Source of the DNA: Leidyana gryllorum EB-2025a | Taxonomy: Eukaryota > Apicomplexa | Direction of reading: 5' to 3' | Assembly (NCBI GenBank): GCA_048772705.1 | Contig: JBLWGC010000194.1 | Coordinates: 62,001-126,000 of the forward strand | DNA length: 64,000 nt | Shown: positions 1 through 13,600 of the stretch, piece after piece | Position numbering within the stretch: the stretch's first letter is position 1 | Layout of the letters: each line of letters starts with the position of its first letter | Made by a program: the position numbers and the translations under genes | The notes under the pieces: model-generated | What the model saw: the letters and a program-made list of their open reading frames with translations, nothing else | What the model was told of the DNA's origin: nothing | Database searches by the model: none

Positions 1-1625
1 TAGTGGTAGTGGTAGTGGTAGTGATGGGTGGCTGAACAATACCGCTGCTGGTCGGTCCTTCGACTTCAGTTGTAGAGCCTTCGACGCCAGAACCAGTGGT
101 AGTGGTAGTGATAGGCGGCTGAACAATACCGCTGCTGGTCGGTCCTTCGACTTCAGTGGTGGAGACTTCGATGTCAGAACCAGTGGTAGTGGTAGTGGTA
201 GTGGTAGTGATGGGCGGCTGAACAATACCGCTGCTGGTCGGTCCTTCGACTTCAGTTGTAGAGCCTTCGACGCCAGAACCAGTGGTAGTGGTAGTGATAG
301 GCGGCTGTACAATACCGCTGCTGGTCGGTCCTTCGACTTCAGTGGTGGAGCCTTCGACATCAGAACCAGTGGTAGTGATAGGTGGCTGTACAATACCGCT
401 GCTGGTCGGTCCTTCGACTTCAGTGGTGGAGCCTTCGACGACAGATGCAGTGGTAGTGATGGGTGGCTGTACAATACCGCTGCTGGTCGGTCCTTCGACT
501 TCAGTGGTGGAGCCTTCGACGACAGATGCAGTGGTAGTGATGGGTGGCTGAACGATACCGCTGCTGGTCGGTCCTTCGACTTCAGTGGTGGAGCCTTCGA
601 CATCAGAACCAGTGGTAGTGATGGGTGGCTGTACAATACCGCTGCTGGTCGGTCCTTCGACTTCAGTGGTGGAGCCTTCGACATCAGAACCAGTGGTAGT
701 GATAGGTGGCTGAACGATACCGCTGCTGGTCGGTCCTTCCACTTCAGTGGTGGAGCCTTCGACGACAGATGCAGTGCTAGTGATGGGTGGCTGAACGATA
801 GCGCTGCTGGTCGGTCCTTCGACTTCAGTGGTGGAGCCTTCGACATCAGAACCAGTGGTAGTGATGGGTGGCTGTACAATACCGCTGCTGGTCGGTCCTT
901 CGACTTCAGTGGTGGAGCCTTCGACATCAGAACCAGTGGTAGTGATAGGTGGCTGTACAATACCGCTGCTGGTCGGTCCTTCGACTTCAGTGGTGGAGCC
1001 TTCGACATCAGAACCAGTGGTAGTGATAGGTGGCTGTACAATACCGCTGCTGGTCGGTCCTTCGACTTCAGTGGTGGAGCCTTCGACGACAGATGCAGTG
1101 GTAGTGATGGGTGGCTGTACAATACCGCTGCTGGTCGGTCCTTCGACTTCAGTGGTGGAGCCTTCGACATCAGAACCAGTGGTAGTGATGGGTGGCTGTA
1201 CAATACCGCTGCTGGTCGGTCCTTCGACTTCAGTGGTGGAGCCTTCGACATCAGAACCAGTGGTAGTGATAGGTGGCTGTACAATACCGCTGCTGGTCGG
1301 TCCTTCGACTTCAGTGGTGGAGCCTTCGACGACAGATGCAGTGGTAGTGATGGGTGGCTGTACAATACCGCTGCTGGTCGGTCCTTCGACTTCAGTGGTG
1401 GAGCCTTCGACGACAGATGCAGTGGTAGTGATGGGTGGCTGAACGATACCGCTGCTGGTCGGTCCTTCGACTTCAGTGGTGGAGCCTTCGACATCAGAAC
1501 CAGTGGTAGTGATGGGTGGCTGTACAATACCGCTGCTGGTCGGTCCTTCGACTTCAGTGGTGGAGCCTTCGACATCAGAACCAGTGGTAGTGATGGGTGG
1601 CTGAACGATACCGCTGCTGGTCGCT
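1..1625 (-). repeat. 81-bp (27-residue) tandem repeat array of the mucin-like gene
   Basis: The minus strand encodes a 27-residue unit with the pieces GSDVEGSTTEVEGPTSSG and IVQPPITT, repeated in tandem up to the left edge. Units vary at few positions: the GSDVEGS block alternates with an ASVVEGS-type block. The first few hundred bases contain longer GGT/AGT (Thr/Ser) runs. The array is in the same minus phase as the unique segment at about 1640-1920, which separates it from the 48-bp arrays, so it is coding continuation rather than satellite DNA. Confidence 0.85.
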
Positions 1626-4600
1626 TCCGGATTGGTGGTCGAGGCTCCCGTGACCATTGTGGTGGCAGGAGACTGGACAACACCAGAGGTAGCGATACTT
1701 TCGCCTGTTTCCAAACTATCTGTCGAGAAGAGTTGGACAGTTCCCACAGGAGTTGCCTCGCCCGCCGTGGAAGTGATACCTGTGTGATCCTCATCTGGCT
1801 CTGAAGAGGCTGTCAAGAGCAGAGTAGTGGTCGAGCTCTCTAATTCAGTACTGAGGGTTAGCGATATGTCAGTGGTGCTATCAGATCCCACTTCCGACGA
1901 AGTCCAGTCTGATTTTGGGCGAGTGGTAGTGACTGGTGGCTGAATCTCAGCGGTGCTGGTGGTAGACTCGACCTCAGTGCCAGAGGCGGTGGACTCAGAG
2001 GCAGTGGTGGAGACACCAGTTGCAGTACCAGAGGCGGTGGACTCAGAGGCAGGAGTGGTCGGTGTGGTAGTGACTGGTGGCTGAATCTCAGCGGTGCTGG
2101 TGGTAGACTCGACCTCAGTGCCAGAGGCGGTGGACTCAGAGGCAGGAGTGGTCGGTGTGGTAGTGACTGGTGGCTGGATCTCAGCGGTGCTGGTGGTAGT
2201 CTCCTCGGTCACGACCTGTTCGGTACCCACAGGAGTAACTATCGGTTCCTCTGTACTCGCAACTGTAGACTCAGAGGCAGTGGTAGCAACAACAGTAGCG
2301 GTCGAAGTGCCAGTGGACTCAGAGGCAGTGGTGGAGACGGCAGTTGCAGTCGAAGTGCCAGTGGACTCAGGGGCAGTGGTGGTCGGTGTGGTAGTGATTG
2401 GTGGCTGAATCTCAGCGGTGCTGGTAGTAGACTCGACCTCAGTGCCAGAGGCGGTGGACTCAGAGGCAGGAGTGGTCGGTGTGGTAGTGACTGGTGGCTG
2501 GACCTCAGCGGTGCTGGTGGTAGACTCGACCTCAGTACCAGAGGCGGTGGACTCCGAGGCAGTGGTGGTGACACCAGTAGCGATCGAAGTGCCAGTGGAC
2601 TCAGAGGCAGTGGTGGTCGGTGTGGTAGTGACTGGTGGCTGAATCTCAGCGGTGCTGGTGGTAGTCTCCTCGGTCACGACCTGTTCGGTACCCACAGGAG
2701 TAACTATCGGTTCCTCTGTACTCGCAACTGTAGACTCAGAGGCAGTGGTAGCAACAACAGTAGCGGTCGAAGTGCCAGTGGACTCAGAGGCAGTGGTGGA
2801 GACGGCAGTTGCAGTCGAAGTGCCAGGGGACTCAGAGGCAGTGGTGGAGACACCAGTTGCAGTCGAAGTGCCAGTGGACTCAGAGGCAGTGGTGGAGACG
2901 GCAGTTGCAGTCGAAGTGCCAGTGGACTCAGAGGCAGTGGTGGTCGGTGTGGTAGTGACTGGTGGCTGAATCTCAGCGGTGCTGGTGGTAGACTCGACCT
3001 CAGTGCCAGAGGCGGTGGACTCAGAGGCAGTGGTGGAGACACCAGTTGCAGTCGAAGTGCCAGTGGACTCAGAGGCAGTGGTGGAGACACCAGTTGCAGT
3101 CGAAGTGCCAGTGGACTCAGAGGCAGTGGTGGAGACACCAGTTGCAGTCGAAGTGCCAGTGGACTCAGAGGCAGTGGTGGAGACGGCAGTTGCAGTCGAA
3201 GTGCCAGTGGACTCAGAGGCAGTGGTGGAGACGGCAGTTGCAGTCGAAGTGCCAGTGGACTCAGAGGCAGTGGTGGTCGGTGTGGTAGTGACTGGTGGCT
3301 GAATCTCAGCGGTGCTGGTAGTAGACTCGATCTCAGTGCCAGAGGCGGTGGACTCAGAGGCAGTGGTAGTCGGTGTGGTAGTGACTGGTGGCTGAATCTC
3401 AGCGGTGCTGGTGGTAGACTCGACCTCAGTGCCAGAGGCGGTGGACTCAGAGGCAATGGTGGTGACACCAGTAGCGATCGAAGTGCCAGTGGACTCAGAG
3501 GCAGTGGTGGTCGGTGTGGTAGTGACTGGTGGCTGGATCTCAGCACTGCTGGTGGTAGTCTCCTCGGTCAAGACCTGTTCGGTACCCACAGGAGTAACTA
3601 TCGGTTCCTCTGTACTCGCAACTGTAGACTCAGAGGCAGTGGTAGCAACAACAGTAGCGGTCGAAGTGCCAGTGGACTCAGAGGCAGTGGTGGAGACGGC
3701 AGTTGCACTCGAAGTGCCAGTGGACTCAGGGGCAGTGGTGGTCGGTGTGGTAGTGACTGGTGGCTGAATCTCAGCGGTGCTGGTGGTAGACTCGACCTCA
3801 GTGCCAGAGGCGGTGGACTCAGAGGCAGGAGTGGTCGGTGTGGTAGTGACTGGTGGCTGGATCTCAGCGGTGCTGGTGGTAGTCTCCTCGGTCACGACCT
3901 GTTCAGTACCCACAGGAGTAACTATCGGTTCCTCTGTACTCGCAACTGTAGACTCAGAGGCAGTGGTAGCAACAACAGTAGCGGTCGAAGTGCCAGTGTA
4001 CTCAGAGGCAGTGGTGGAGACGGCAGTTGCAGTCGAAGTGCCAGTGGACTCAGAGGCAGTGGTGGAGACGGCAGTTGCAGTCGAAGTGCCAGTGGACTCA
4101 GAGGCAGTGGTGGAGACGGCAGTTGCAGTCGAAGTGCCAGTGGACTCAGGGGCAGTGGTGGTCGGTGTGGTAGTGACTGGTGGCTGAATCTCAGCGGTGC
4201 TGGTAGTAGACTCGATCTCAGTGCCAGAGGCGGTGGACTCAGAGGCAGTGGTAGTCGGTGTGGTAGTGACTGGTGGCTGAATCTCAGCGGTGCTGGTGGT
4301 AGACTCGACCTCAGTGCCAGAGGCGGTGGACTCAGAGGCAGGAGTGGTCGGTGTGGTAGTGACTGGTGGCTGGATCTCAGCGGTGCTGGTGGTAGTCTCC
4401 TCGGTCACGACCTGTTCGGTACCCACAGGAGTAACTATCGGTTCCTCTGTACTCGCAACTGTAGACTCAGAGGCAGTGGTAGCAACAACAGTAGCGGTCG
4501 AAGTGCCAGTGGACTCAGAGGCAGTGGTGGAGACGGCAGTTGCAGTCGAAGTGCCAGTGGACTCAGGGGCAGTGGTGGTCGGTGTGGTAGTGACTGGTGG

Positions 4601-7600
4601 CTGAATCTCAGCGGTGCTGGTGGTAGACTCGACCTCAGTGCCAGAGGCGGTGGACTCAGAGGCAGTGGTAGTCGGTGTGGTAGTGACTGGTGGCTGAATC
4701 TCAGCGGTGCTGGTAGTAGACTCGATCTCAGTGCCAGAGGCGGTGGACTCAGAGGCAGTGGTAGTCGGTGTGGTAGTGACTGGTGGCTGGATCTCAGCGG
4801 TGCTGGTGGTAGTCTCCTCGGTCACGACCTGTTCGGTACCCACAGGAGTAACTATCGGTTCCTCTGTACTCGCAACTGTAGACTCAGAGGCAGTGGTAGC
4901 AACAACAGTAGCGGTCGAAGTGCCAGTGGACTCAGAGGCAGTGGTGGAGACGGCAGTTGCAGTCGAAGTGCCAGTGGACTCAGGGGCAGTGGTGGTCGGT
5001 GTGGTAGTGACTGGTGGCTGAATCTCAGCGGTGCTGGTGGTAGACTCGACCTCAGTGCCAGAGGCGGTGGACTCAGAGGCAGTGGTAGTCGGTGTGGTAG
5101 TGACTGGTGGCTGAATCTCAGCGGTGCTGGTAGTAGACTCGATCTCAGTGCCAGAGGCGGTGGACTCAGAGGCAGTGGTAGTCGGTGTGGTAGTGACTGG
5201 TGGCTGAATCTCAGCGGTGCTGGTGGTAGACTCGACCTCAGTGCCAGAGGCGGTGGACTCAGAGGCAGGAGTGGTCGGTGTGGTAGTGACTGGTGGCTGG
5301 ATCTCAGCGGTGCTGGTGGTAGTCTCCTCGGTCACGACCTGTTCGGTACCCACAGGAGTAACTATCGGTTCCTCTGTACTCGCAACTGTAGACTCAGAGG
5401 CAGTGGTAGCAACAACAGTAGCGGTCGAAGTGCCAGTGGACTCAGAGGCAGTGGTGGAGACGGCAGTTGCAGTCGAAGTGCCAGTGGACTCAGGGGCAGT
5501 GGTGGTCGGTGTGGTAGTGACTGGTGGCTGAATCTCAGCGGTGCTGGTGGTAGTCTCCTCGGTCACGATCTGTTCGGTACCCACAGGAGTAACTATCGGT
5601 TCCTCTGTACTCGCAACTGTAGACTCAGAGGCAGTGGTAGCAACAACAGTAGCGGTCGAAGTGCCAGTGGACTCCGAGGCAGTGGTGGTGACACCAGTAG
5701 CGATCGAAGTGCCAGTGTACTCAGAGGCAGTGGTGGAGACGGCAGTTGCAGTCGAAGTGCCAGTGGACTCAGGGGCAGTGGTGGTCGGTGTGGTAGTGAC
5801 TGGTGGCTGAATCTCAGCGGTGCTGGTAGTAGACTCGACCTCAGTGCCAGAGGCGGTGGACTCAGAGGCAGTGGTAGTCGGTGTGGTAGTGACTGGTGGC
5901 TGGATCTCAGCGGTGCTGGTGGTAGACTCGACCTCAGTGCCAGAGGCGGTGGACTGAGAGGCAGTGGTAGTGACACCAGTAGCGATCGAAGTGCCAGTGG
6001 ACTCCGAGGCAGTGGTGGTGACACCAGTAGCGGTCGAAGTGCCAGTGGACTCAGAGGCAGTGGTGGAGACGGCAGTTGCAGTCGAAGTGCCAGGGGACTC
6101 AGGGGCAGTGGTGGTCGGTGTGGTAGTGACTGGTGGCTGAATCTCAGCGGTGCTGGTGGTAGACTCGACCTCAGTGCCAGAGGCGGTGGACTCAGAGGCA
6201 GTGGTAGTCGGTGTGGTAGTGACTGGTGGCTGGATCTCAGCGGTGCTGGTGGTAGTCTCCTCGGTCACGACCTGTTCGGTACCCACAGGAGTAACTATCG
6301 GTTCCTCTGTACTCGCAACTGTAGACTCAGAGGCAGTGGTAGCAACAACAGTAGCGGTCGAAGTGCCAGTGGACTCAGAGGCAGTGGTGGAGACGGCAGT
6401 TGCAGTCGAAGTGCCAGGGGACTCAGAGGCAGTGGTGGTCGGTGTGGTAGTGACTGGTGGCTGAATCTCAGCGGTGCTGGTGGTAGACTCGACCTCAGTA
6501 CCAGAGGCGGTTGACTGAGAGGCAGTGGTAGTGACACCAGTAGCGATCGAAGTGCCGGTGGACTCCGAGGCAGTGGTGGAGACGGCAGTTGCAGTCGAAG
6601 TGCCAGTGGACTCCGAGGCAGTGGTGGTGACACCGGTAGCGATCGAAGTGCCAGTGGACTCAGAGGCAGTGGTGGTCGGGGTGGTAGTGACAGGTGGCTG
6701 GATCTCGACTGTGCTAGTGGTAGTCTCCTCGGTCACGACCTGTTCAGTACCCACAGGAGTGACTATTGGTTCCTCTGTGCTCGAAACGGCAGACTCAGAG
6801 GCAGTGGTGGTGACACCGGTAGCGATCGAAGTGCCGGTGGACTCAGAGGCAGTGGTAGAGACACCAGTAGCGATCGAAGTGCCAGTGGACTCAGAGGCAG
6901 TAGTGGTCGGGGTGGTAGTGACAGGTGGCTGGATCTCGACTGTGCTAGTGGTAGTCTCCTCGGTCACGATCTGTTCGGTACCCACAGGAGTAACTATCGG
7001 TTCCTCTGTACTCGCAACTGTAGACTCAGAGGCAGTGGTAGTGACACCAGTAGCGATCGAAGTGCCAGTGGACTCAGAGGCAGTGGTAGTGACACCAGTA
7101 GCGATCGAAGTGCCAGTGGACTCAGAGGCAGTGGTAGAGACACCAGTAGCGATCGAAGTGCCAGTGGACTCAGAGGCAGTGGTGGTGACACCGGTAGCGA
7201 TCGAAGTGCCAGTGGACTCAGAGGCAGTGGTGGTGACACCGGTAGCGATCGAAGTGCCAGTGGACTCAGAGGTAGTGGTAGAGACACCAGTAGCGATCGA
7301 AGTGCCAGTGGACTCAGAGGCAGTGGTAGTGACACCAGTAGCGATCGAAGTGCCAGTGGACTCAGAGGCAGTGGTAGTGACACCAGTAGCGATCGAAGTG
7401 CCAGTGGACTCAGAGGCAGTGGTAGTGACACCGGTAGCGATCGAAGTGCCAGTGGACTCAGAGGCAGTGGTGGTGACACCGGTAGCGCTCGAAGTGCCAG
7501 TGGACTCAGAGGCAGTAGTGGTCGGGGTGGTAGTGACAGGTGGCTGGATCTCGACTGTGCTAGTGGTAGACTCAGCTTCGGAGGTGGACTCCGAGGCAGT

Positions 7601-10600
7601 GGTGGTGACACCAGTAGCGATCGAAGTGCCAGTGGACTCAGAGGCAGTGGTAGTGACACCAGTTGCAATCGAAGTGCCAGTGGGCTCAGAGGCAGTAGTG
7701 GTCGGGGTGGTAGTGACAGGTGGCTGGATCTCGACTGTGCTAGTGGTAGTCTCCTCGGTCACGACCTGTTCAGTACCCACAGGAGTGACTATTGGTTCCT
7801 CTGTGCTCGAAACGGCAGACTCAGAGGCAGTGGTGGTGACACCGGTAGCGATCGAAGTGCCAGTGGACTCAGAGGCAGTGGTAGAGACACCAGTAGCGAT
7901 CGAAGTGCCAGTGGACTCAGAGGCAGTAGTGGAGACACCAGTAGCGATCGAAGTGCCAGTGGACTCAGAGGCAGTGGTAGTGACACCGGTAGCGGTCGAA
8001 GTGCCAGTGTACTCAGAGGCAGTGGTGGTCGGTGTGGTAGTGACTGGTGGCTGGATCTCAGCGGTGCTGGTGGTAGACTCGACCTCAGTACCAGAGGCGG
8101 TTGACTGAGAGGCAGTGGTAGTGACACCAGTAGCGATCGAAGTGCCGGTGGACTCCGAGGCAGTGGTGGAGACGGCAGTTGCAGTCGAAGTGCCAGTGGA
8201 CTCAGAGGCAGTGGTGGAGACGGCAGTTGCAGTCGAAGTGCCAGTGGACTCAGAGGCAGTGGTGGAGACGGCAGTTGCAGTCGAAGTGCCAGTGGACTCA
8301 GGGGCAGTGGTGGAGACGGCAGTTGCAGTCGAAGTGCCAGTGGACTCAGGGGCAGTGGTGGTCGGTGTGGTAGTGACTGGTGGCTGGATCTCAGCGGTGC
8401 TGGTGGTAGACTCGACCTCAGTACCAGAGGCGGTGGACTCAGAGGCAGTGGTGGAGACACCAGTTGCAGTCGGAGTGCCAGTGGACTCAGAGGCAGTCGT
8501 GGAGACGCCAGTAGCGATCGAAGTGCCAGTGGACTCAGAGGCAGTGGTAGTGACGCCGGTAGCGATCGAAGTGCCAGTGGACTCAGAGGCAGTGGTAGTG
8601 ACACCAGTAGCGATCGAAGTGCCAGTGGACTCAGAGGCAGTGGTAGTGACACCAGTAGCGATCGAAGTGCCAGTGGACTCAGAGGCAGTGGTAGAGACAC
8701 CAGTAGCGATCGAAGTGCCAGTGGACTCAGAGGCAGTGGTAGTGACACCGGTAGCGATCGAAGTGCCAGTGGACTCAGAGGCAGTGGTGGTGACACCAGT
8801 AGCGATCGAAGTGCCAGTGGACTCAGAGGCAGTGGTAGAGACACCAGTAGCGATCGAAGTGCCAGTGGACTCAGAGGCAGTGGTAGAGACACCAGTAGCG
8901 ATCGAAGTGCCAGTGGACTCAGAGGCAGTAGTGGTGACGGGGTGCCAGTAGCGATCTCGAAGTGCCAGTGGACTCAGAGGCAGTGGTAGTGACACCAGTA
9001 GCGATCGAAGTGCCAGTGGACTCAGAGGCAGTGGTGGTGACACCGGTAGCGATCGAAGTGCCAGTGGACTCAGAGGAGTAGTGGAGACGCCAGTAGCGAT
9101 CGAAGTGCCAGTGGACTCAGAGGCAGTGGTAGTGACACCGGTAGCGATCGAAGTGCCAGTGGACTCAGAGGCAGTGGTGGTGACACCGGTAGCGATCGAA
9201 GTGCCAGTGGACTCAGAGGCAGTGGTGGTGACACCAGTAGCGATCGAAGTGCCAGTGGACTCAGAGGCAGTGGTGGAGACACCAGTAGCGATCGAAGTGC
9301 CAGTGGACTCAGAGGCAGTGGTGGTGACACCAGTAGCGATCGAAGTGCCAGTGGACTCAGAGGCAGTGGTGGTGACACCAGTAGCGATCGAAGTGCCAGT
9401 GGACTCAGAGGCAGTAGTGGAGACGCCAGTAGCGATCGAAGTGCCAGTGGACTCAGAGGCAGTAGTGGTCGGGGTGGTAGTGACAGGTGGCTGGATCTCG
9501 ACTGTGCTAGTGGTAGTCTCCTCGGTCACGACCTGTTCAGTACCCACAGGAGTGACTATTGGTTCCTCTGTGCTCGAAACGGCAGACTCAGAGGCAGTGG
9601 TGGTGACACCGGTAGCGATCGAAGTGCCAGTGGACTCAGAGGCAGTAGTGGAGACGCCAGTAGCGATCGAAGTGCCAGTGGACTCAGAGGCAGTGGTAGA
9701 GACACCAGTAGCGATCGAAGTGCCAGTGGACTCAGAGGCAGTGGTGGTGACACCGGTAGCGATCGAAGTGCCAGTGGACTCAGAGGCAGTGGTGGTCGAC
9801 ACCAGTAGCGATCGAAGTGCCAGTGGACTCAGAGGCAGTGGTGGTCGACACCAGTAGCGATCGAAGTGCCAGTGGACTCAGAGGCAGTAGTGGTCGGGGT
9901 GGTAGTGACAGGTGGCGGTGGACTCTCGAGGCAGTGGTAGACGACCAGTTCAGTCGAAGTGCCAGTGGACTCAGAGGCAGTGGTGGTGACACCAGTAGCG
10001 ATCGAAGTGCCAGTGGACTCAGAGGCAGTGGTAGAGACACCAGTAGCGATCGAAGTGCCAGTGGACTCAGAGGCAGTGGTGGTGACACCGGTAGCGATCG
10101 AAGTGCCAGTGGACTCAGAGGCAGTGGTGGTGACGCCAGTAGCGATCGAAGTGCCAGTGGACTCAGAGGCAGTAGTGGTCGGGGTGGTAGTGACAGGTGG
10201 CTGGATCTCGACTGTGCTAGTGGTAGTCTCCTCGGTCACGACCTGTTCAGTACCCACAGGAGTGACTATTGGTTCCTCTGTGCTCGAAACGGCAGACTCA
10301 GAGGCAGTGGTGGTGACACCGGTAGCGATCGAAGTGCCAGTGGACTCAGAGGCAGTGGTGGAGACACCAGTTGCAGTCGAAGTGCCAGTGGACTCAGAGG
10401 CAGTGGTGGAGACACCAGTTGCAGTCGAAGTGCCAGTGGACTCAGAGGCAGTGGTGGTGACACCAGTAGCGATCGAAGTGCCAGTGGACTCCGAGGCAGT
10501 GGTGGTGACACCAGTAGCGATCGAAGTGCCAGTGGACTCAGAGGCAGTGGTAGAGACACCAGTAGCGATCGAAGTGCCAGTGGACTCAGAGGCAGTAGTA

Positions 10601-13600
10601 GTGACACCGGTAGCGATCGAAGTGCCAGTGGACTCAGAGGCAGTAGTGGTGACACCAGTAGCGATCGAAGTGCCAGTGGACTCCGAGGCAGTGGTGGTGA
10701 CACCAGTAGCGATCGAAGTGCCAGTGGACTCAGAGGCAGTGGTGGTGCACGGTAGTGGAGTGACCAGGTAGCTGGATCTCGACTGTGCTGGTGGTGCCGG
10801 AGGTGGACTCAGAGGCAGTGGTAGTGACACCAGTAGCGATCGAAGTGCCAGTGGACTCAGAGGCAGTAGTGGTCGGGGTGGTAGTGACAGGTGGCTGGAT
10901 CTCGACTGTGCTAGTGGTAGTCTCCTCGGTCACGACCTGTTCAGTACCCACAGGAGTGACTATTGGTTCCTCTGTGCTCGAAACGGCAGACTCAGAGGCA
11001 GTGGTGGTGACACCGGTAGCGATCGAAGTGCCAGTGGACTCAGAGGCAGTGGTAGTGACACCAGTAGCGATCGAAGTGCCAGTGGACTCAGAGGCAGTGG
11101 TAGTGACACCAGTAGCGATCGAAGTGCCAGTGGACTCAGAGGCAGTGGTGGTGACACCGGTAGCGATCGAAGTGCCAGTGGACTCAGAGGCAGTGGTGGT
11201 GACACCGGTAGCGATCGAAGTGCCAGTGGACTCAGAGGCAGTAGTGGAGACGCCAGTAGCGATCGAAGTGCCAGTGGACTCCGAGGCAGTGGTGGTGACA
11301 CCGGTAGCGATCGAAGTGCCAGTGGACTCAGAGGCAGTGGTGGTGACACCGGTAGCGATCGAAGTGCCAGTGGACTCAGAGGCAGTGGTGGTGACACCGG
11401 TAGCGATCGAAGTGCCAGTGGACTCAGAGGCAGTGGTAGTGACACCAGTTGCAATCGAAGTGCCAGTGGACTCAGAGGCAGTAGTGGTCGGGGTGGTAGT
11501 GACAGGTGGCTGGATCTCGACTGTGCTAGTGGTAGTCTCCTCGGTCACGACCTGTTCAGTACCCACAGGAGTGACTATTGGTTCCTCTGTGCTCGAAACG
11601 GCAGACTCAGAGGCAGTGGTGGTGACACCAGTAGCGATCCAAGTGCCAGTGGACTCAGAGGCAGTGGTAGTGACACCGGTAGCGATCGAAGTGCCAGTGG
11701 ACTCAGAGGCAGTGGTGGTGACACCGGTAGCGCTCGAAGTGCCAGTGGACTCAGAGGCAGTAGTGGAGACACCAGTAGCGATCGAAGTGCCAGTGGACTC
11801 AGAGGCAGTGGTAGAGGCAGTGGAGGCAGTGGTAGTGACACCGGTAGCGATCGAAGTGCCAGTGGACTCAGAGGCAGTGGTGGTGACACCGGTAGCGATC
11901 GAAGTGCCAGTGGACTCAGAGGCAGTGGTAGAGACACCAGTAGCGATCGAAGTGCCAGTGGACTCAGAGGCAGTAGTAGTGACACCGGTAGCGATCGAAG
12001 TGCCAGTGGACTCAGAGGCAGTAGTGGTCGGGGTGGTAGTGACAGGTGGCTGGATCTCGACTGTGCTAGTGGTAGTCTCCTCGGTCACGACCTGTTCAGT
12101 ACCCACAGGAGTGACTATTGGTTCCTCTGTGCTCGAAACGGCAGACTCAGAGGCAGTGGTGGTGACACCGGTAGCGATCGAAGTGCCAGTGGACTCAGAG
12201 GCAGTGGTAGTGACACCGGTAGCGATCGAAGTGCCAGTGGACTCAGAGGCAGTGGTGGTGACACCGGTAGCGATCGAAGTGCCAGTGGACTCAGAGGCAG
12301 TAGTGGTCGGGGTGGTAGTGACAGGTGGCTGGATCTCGACTGTGCTAGTGGTAGACTCAGCTTCGGAGGTGGACTCAGAGGCAGTGGTGGTGACACCAGT
12401 AGCGATCGAAGTGCCAGTGGACTCAGAGGCAGTGGTGGTGACACCGGTAGCGATCGAAGTGCCAGTGGACTCAGAGGCAGTAGTGGAGACACCAGTAGCG
12501 ATCGAAGTGCCAGTGGACTCCGAGGCAGTGGTAGTGACACCGGTAGCGATCGAAGTGCCAGTGGACTCAGAGGCAGTGGTGGTGACACCGGTAGCGATCG
12601 AAGTGCCAGTGGACTCAGAGGCAGTGGTGGTGACACCGGTAGCGATCGAAGTGCCAGTGGACTCAAAGGCAGTAGTCGAGACGCCAGTAGCGATCGAAGT
12701 GCCAGTGGGCTCAGAGGCAGTAGTGGTCGGGGTGGTAGTCGGGGTGGTAGTGACAGGTGGCTGGATCTCGACTGTGCTAGTGGTAGACTCAGCTTCGGAG
12801 GTGGACTCAGAGGCAGTGGTAGTGACACCAGTAGCGGTCGAAGTGCCAGTGGACTCAGAGGCAGTAGTGGAGACGCCAGTAGCGATCGAAGTGCCAGTGG
12901 ACTCAGAGGCAGTGGTAGTGACACCAGTAGCGATCGAAGTGCCAGTGGACTCAGAGGCAGTAGTGGTCGGGGTGGTAGTGACAGGTGGCTGGATCTCGAC
13001 TGTGTAGTGGTAGACCTAGCGATCGAAGTGCCAGTGGACTCAGAGGCAGTGGTGGTCGGTGTGGTAGTGACTGGTGGCTGGACCTCAGCGGTGCTGGTGG
13101 TAGACTCGACCTCAGTACCAGAGGCGGTGGACTCCGAGGCAGTGGTGGTGACACCAGTAGCGATCGAAGTGCCAGTGGACTCAGAGGCAGTAGTGGAGAC
13201 GCCAGTAGCGGTCGAAGTGCCAGTGTACTCAGAGGCAGTGGTAGAGACGGCAGTTGCAGTCGAAGTGCCAGTGGACTCAGAGGCAGTGGTAGAGACACCA
13301 GTAGCGATCGAAGTGCCAGTGGACTCAGAGGCAGTAGTGGTCGGGGTGGTAGTGACAGGTGGCTGGATCTCGACTGTGCTAGTGGTAGACTCAGCTTCGG
13401 AGGTGGACTCAGAGGCAGTGGTAGTGACACCAGTAGCGGTCGAAGTGCCAGTGGACTCAGAGGCAGTAGTGGAGACGCCAGTAGCGATCGAAGTGCCGGT
13501 GGACTCAGAGGCAGTGGTAGAGACACCAGTAGCGATCGAAGTGCCAGTGGACTCAGAGGCAGTAGTGGAGACGCCAGTAGCGATCGAAGTGCCAGTGGAC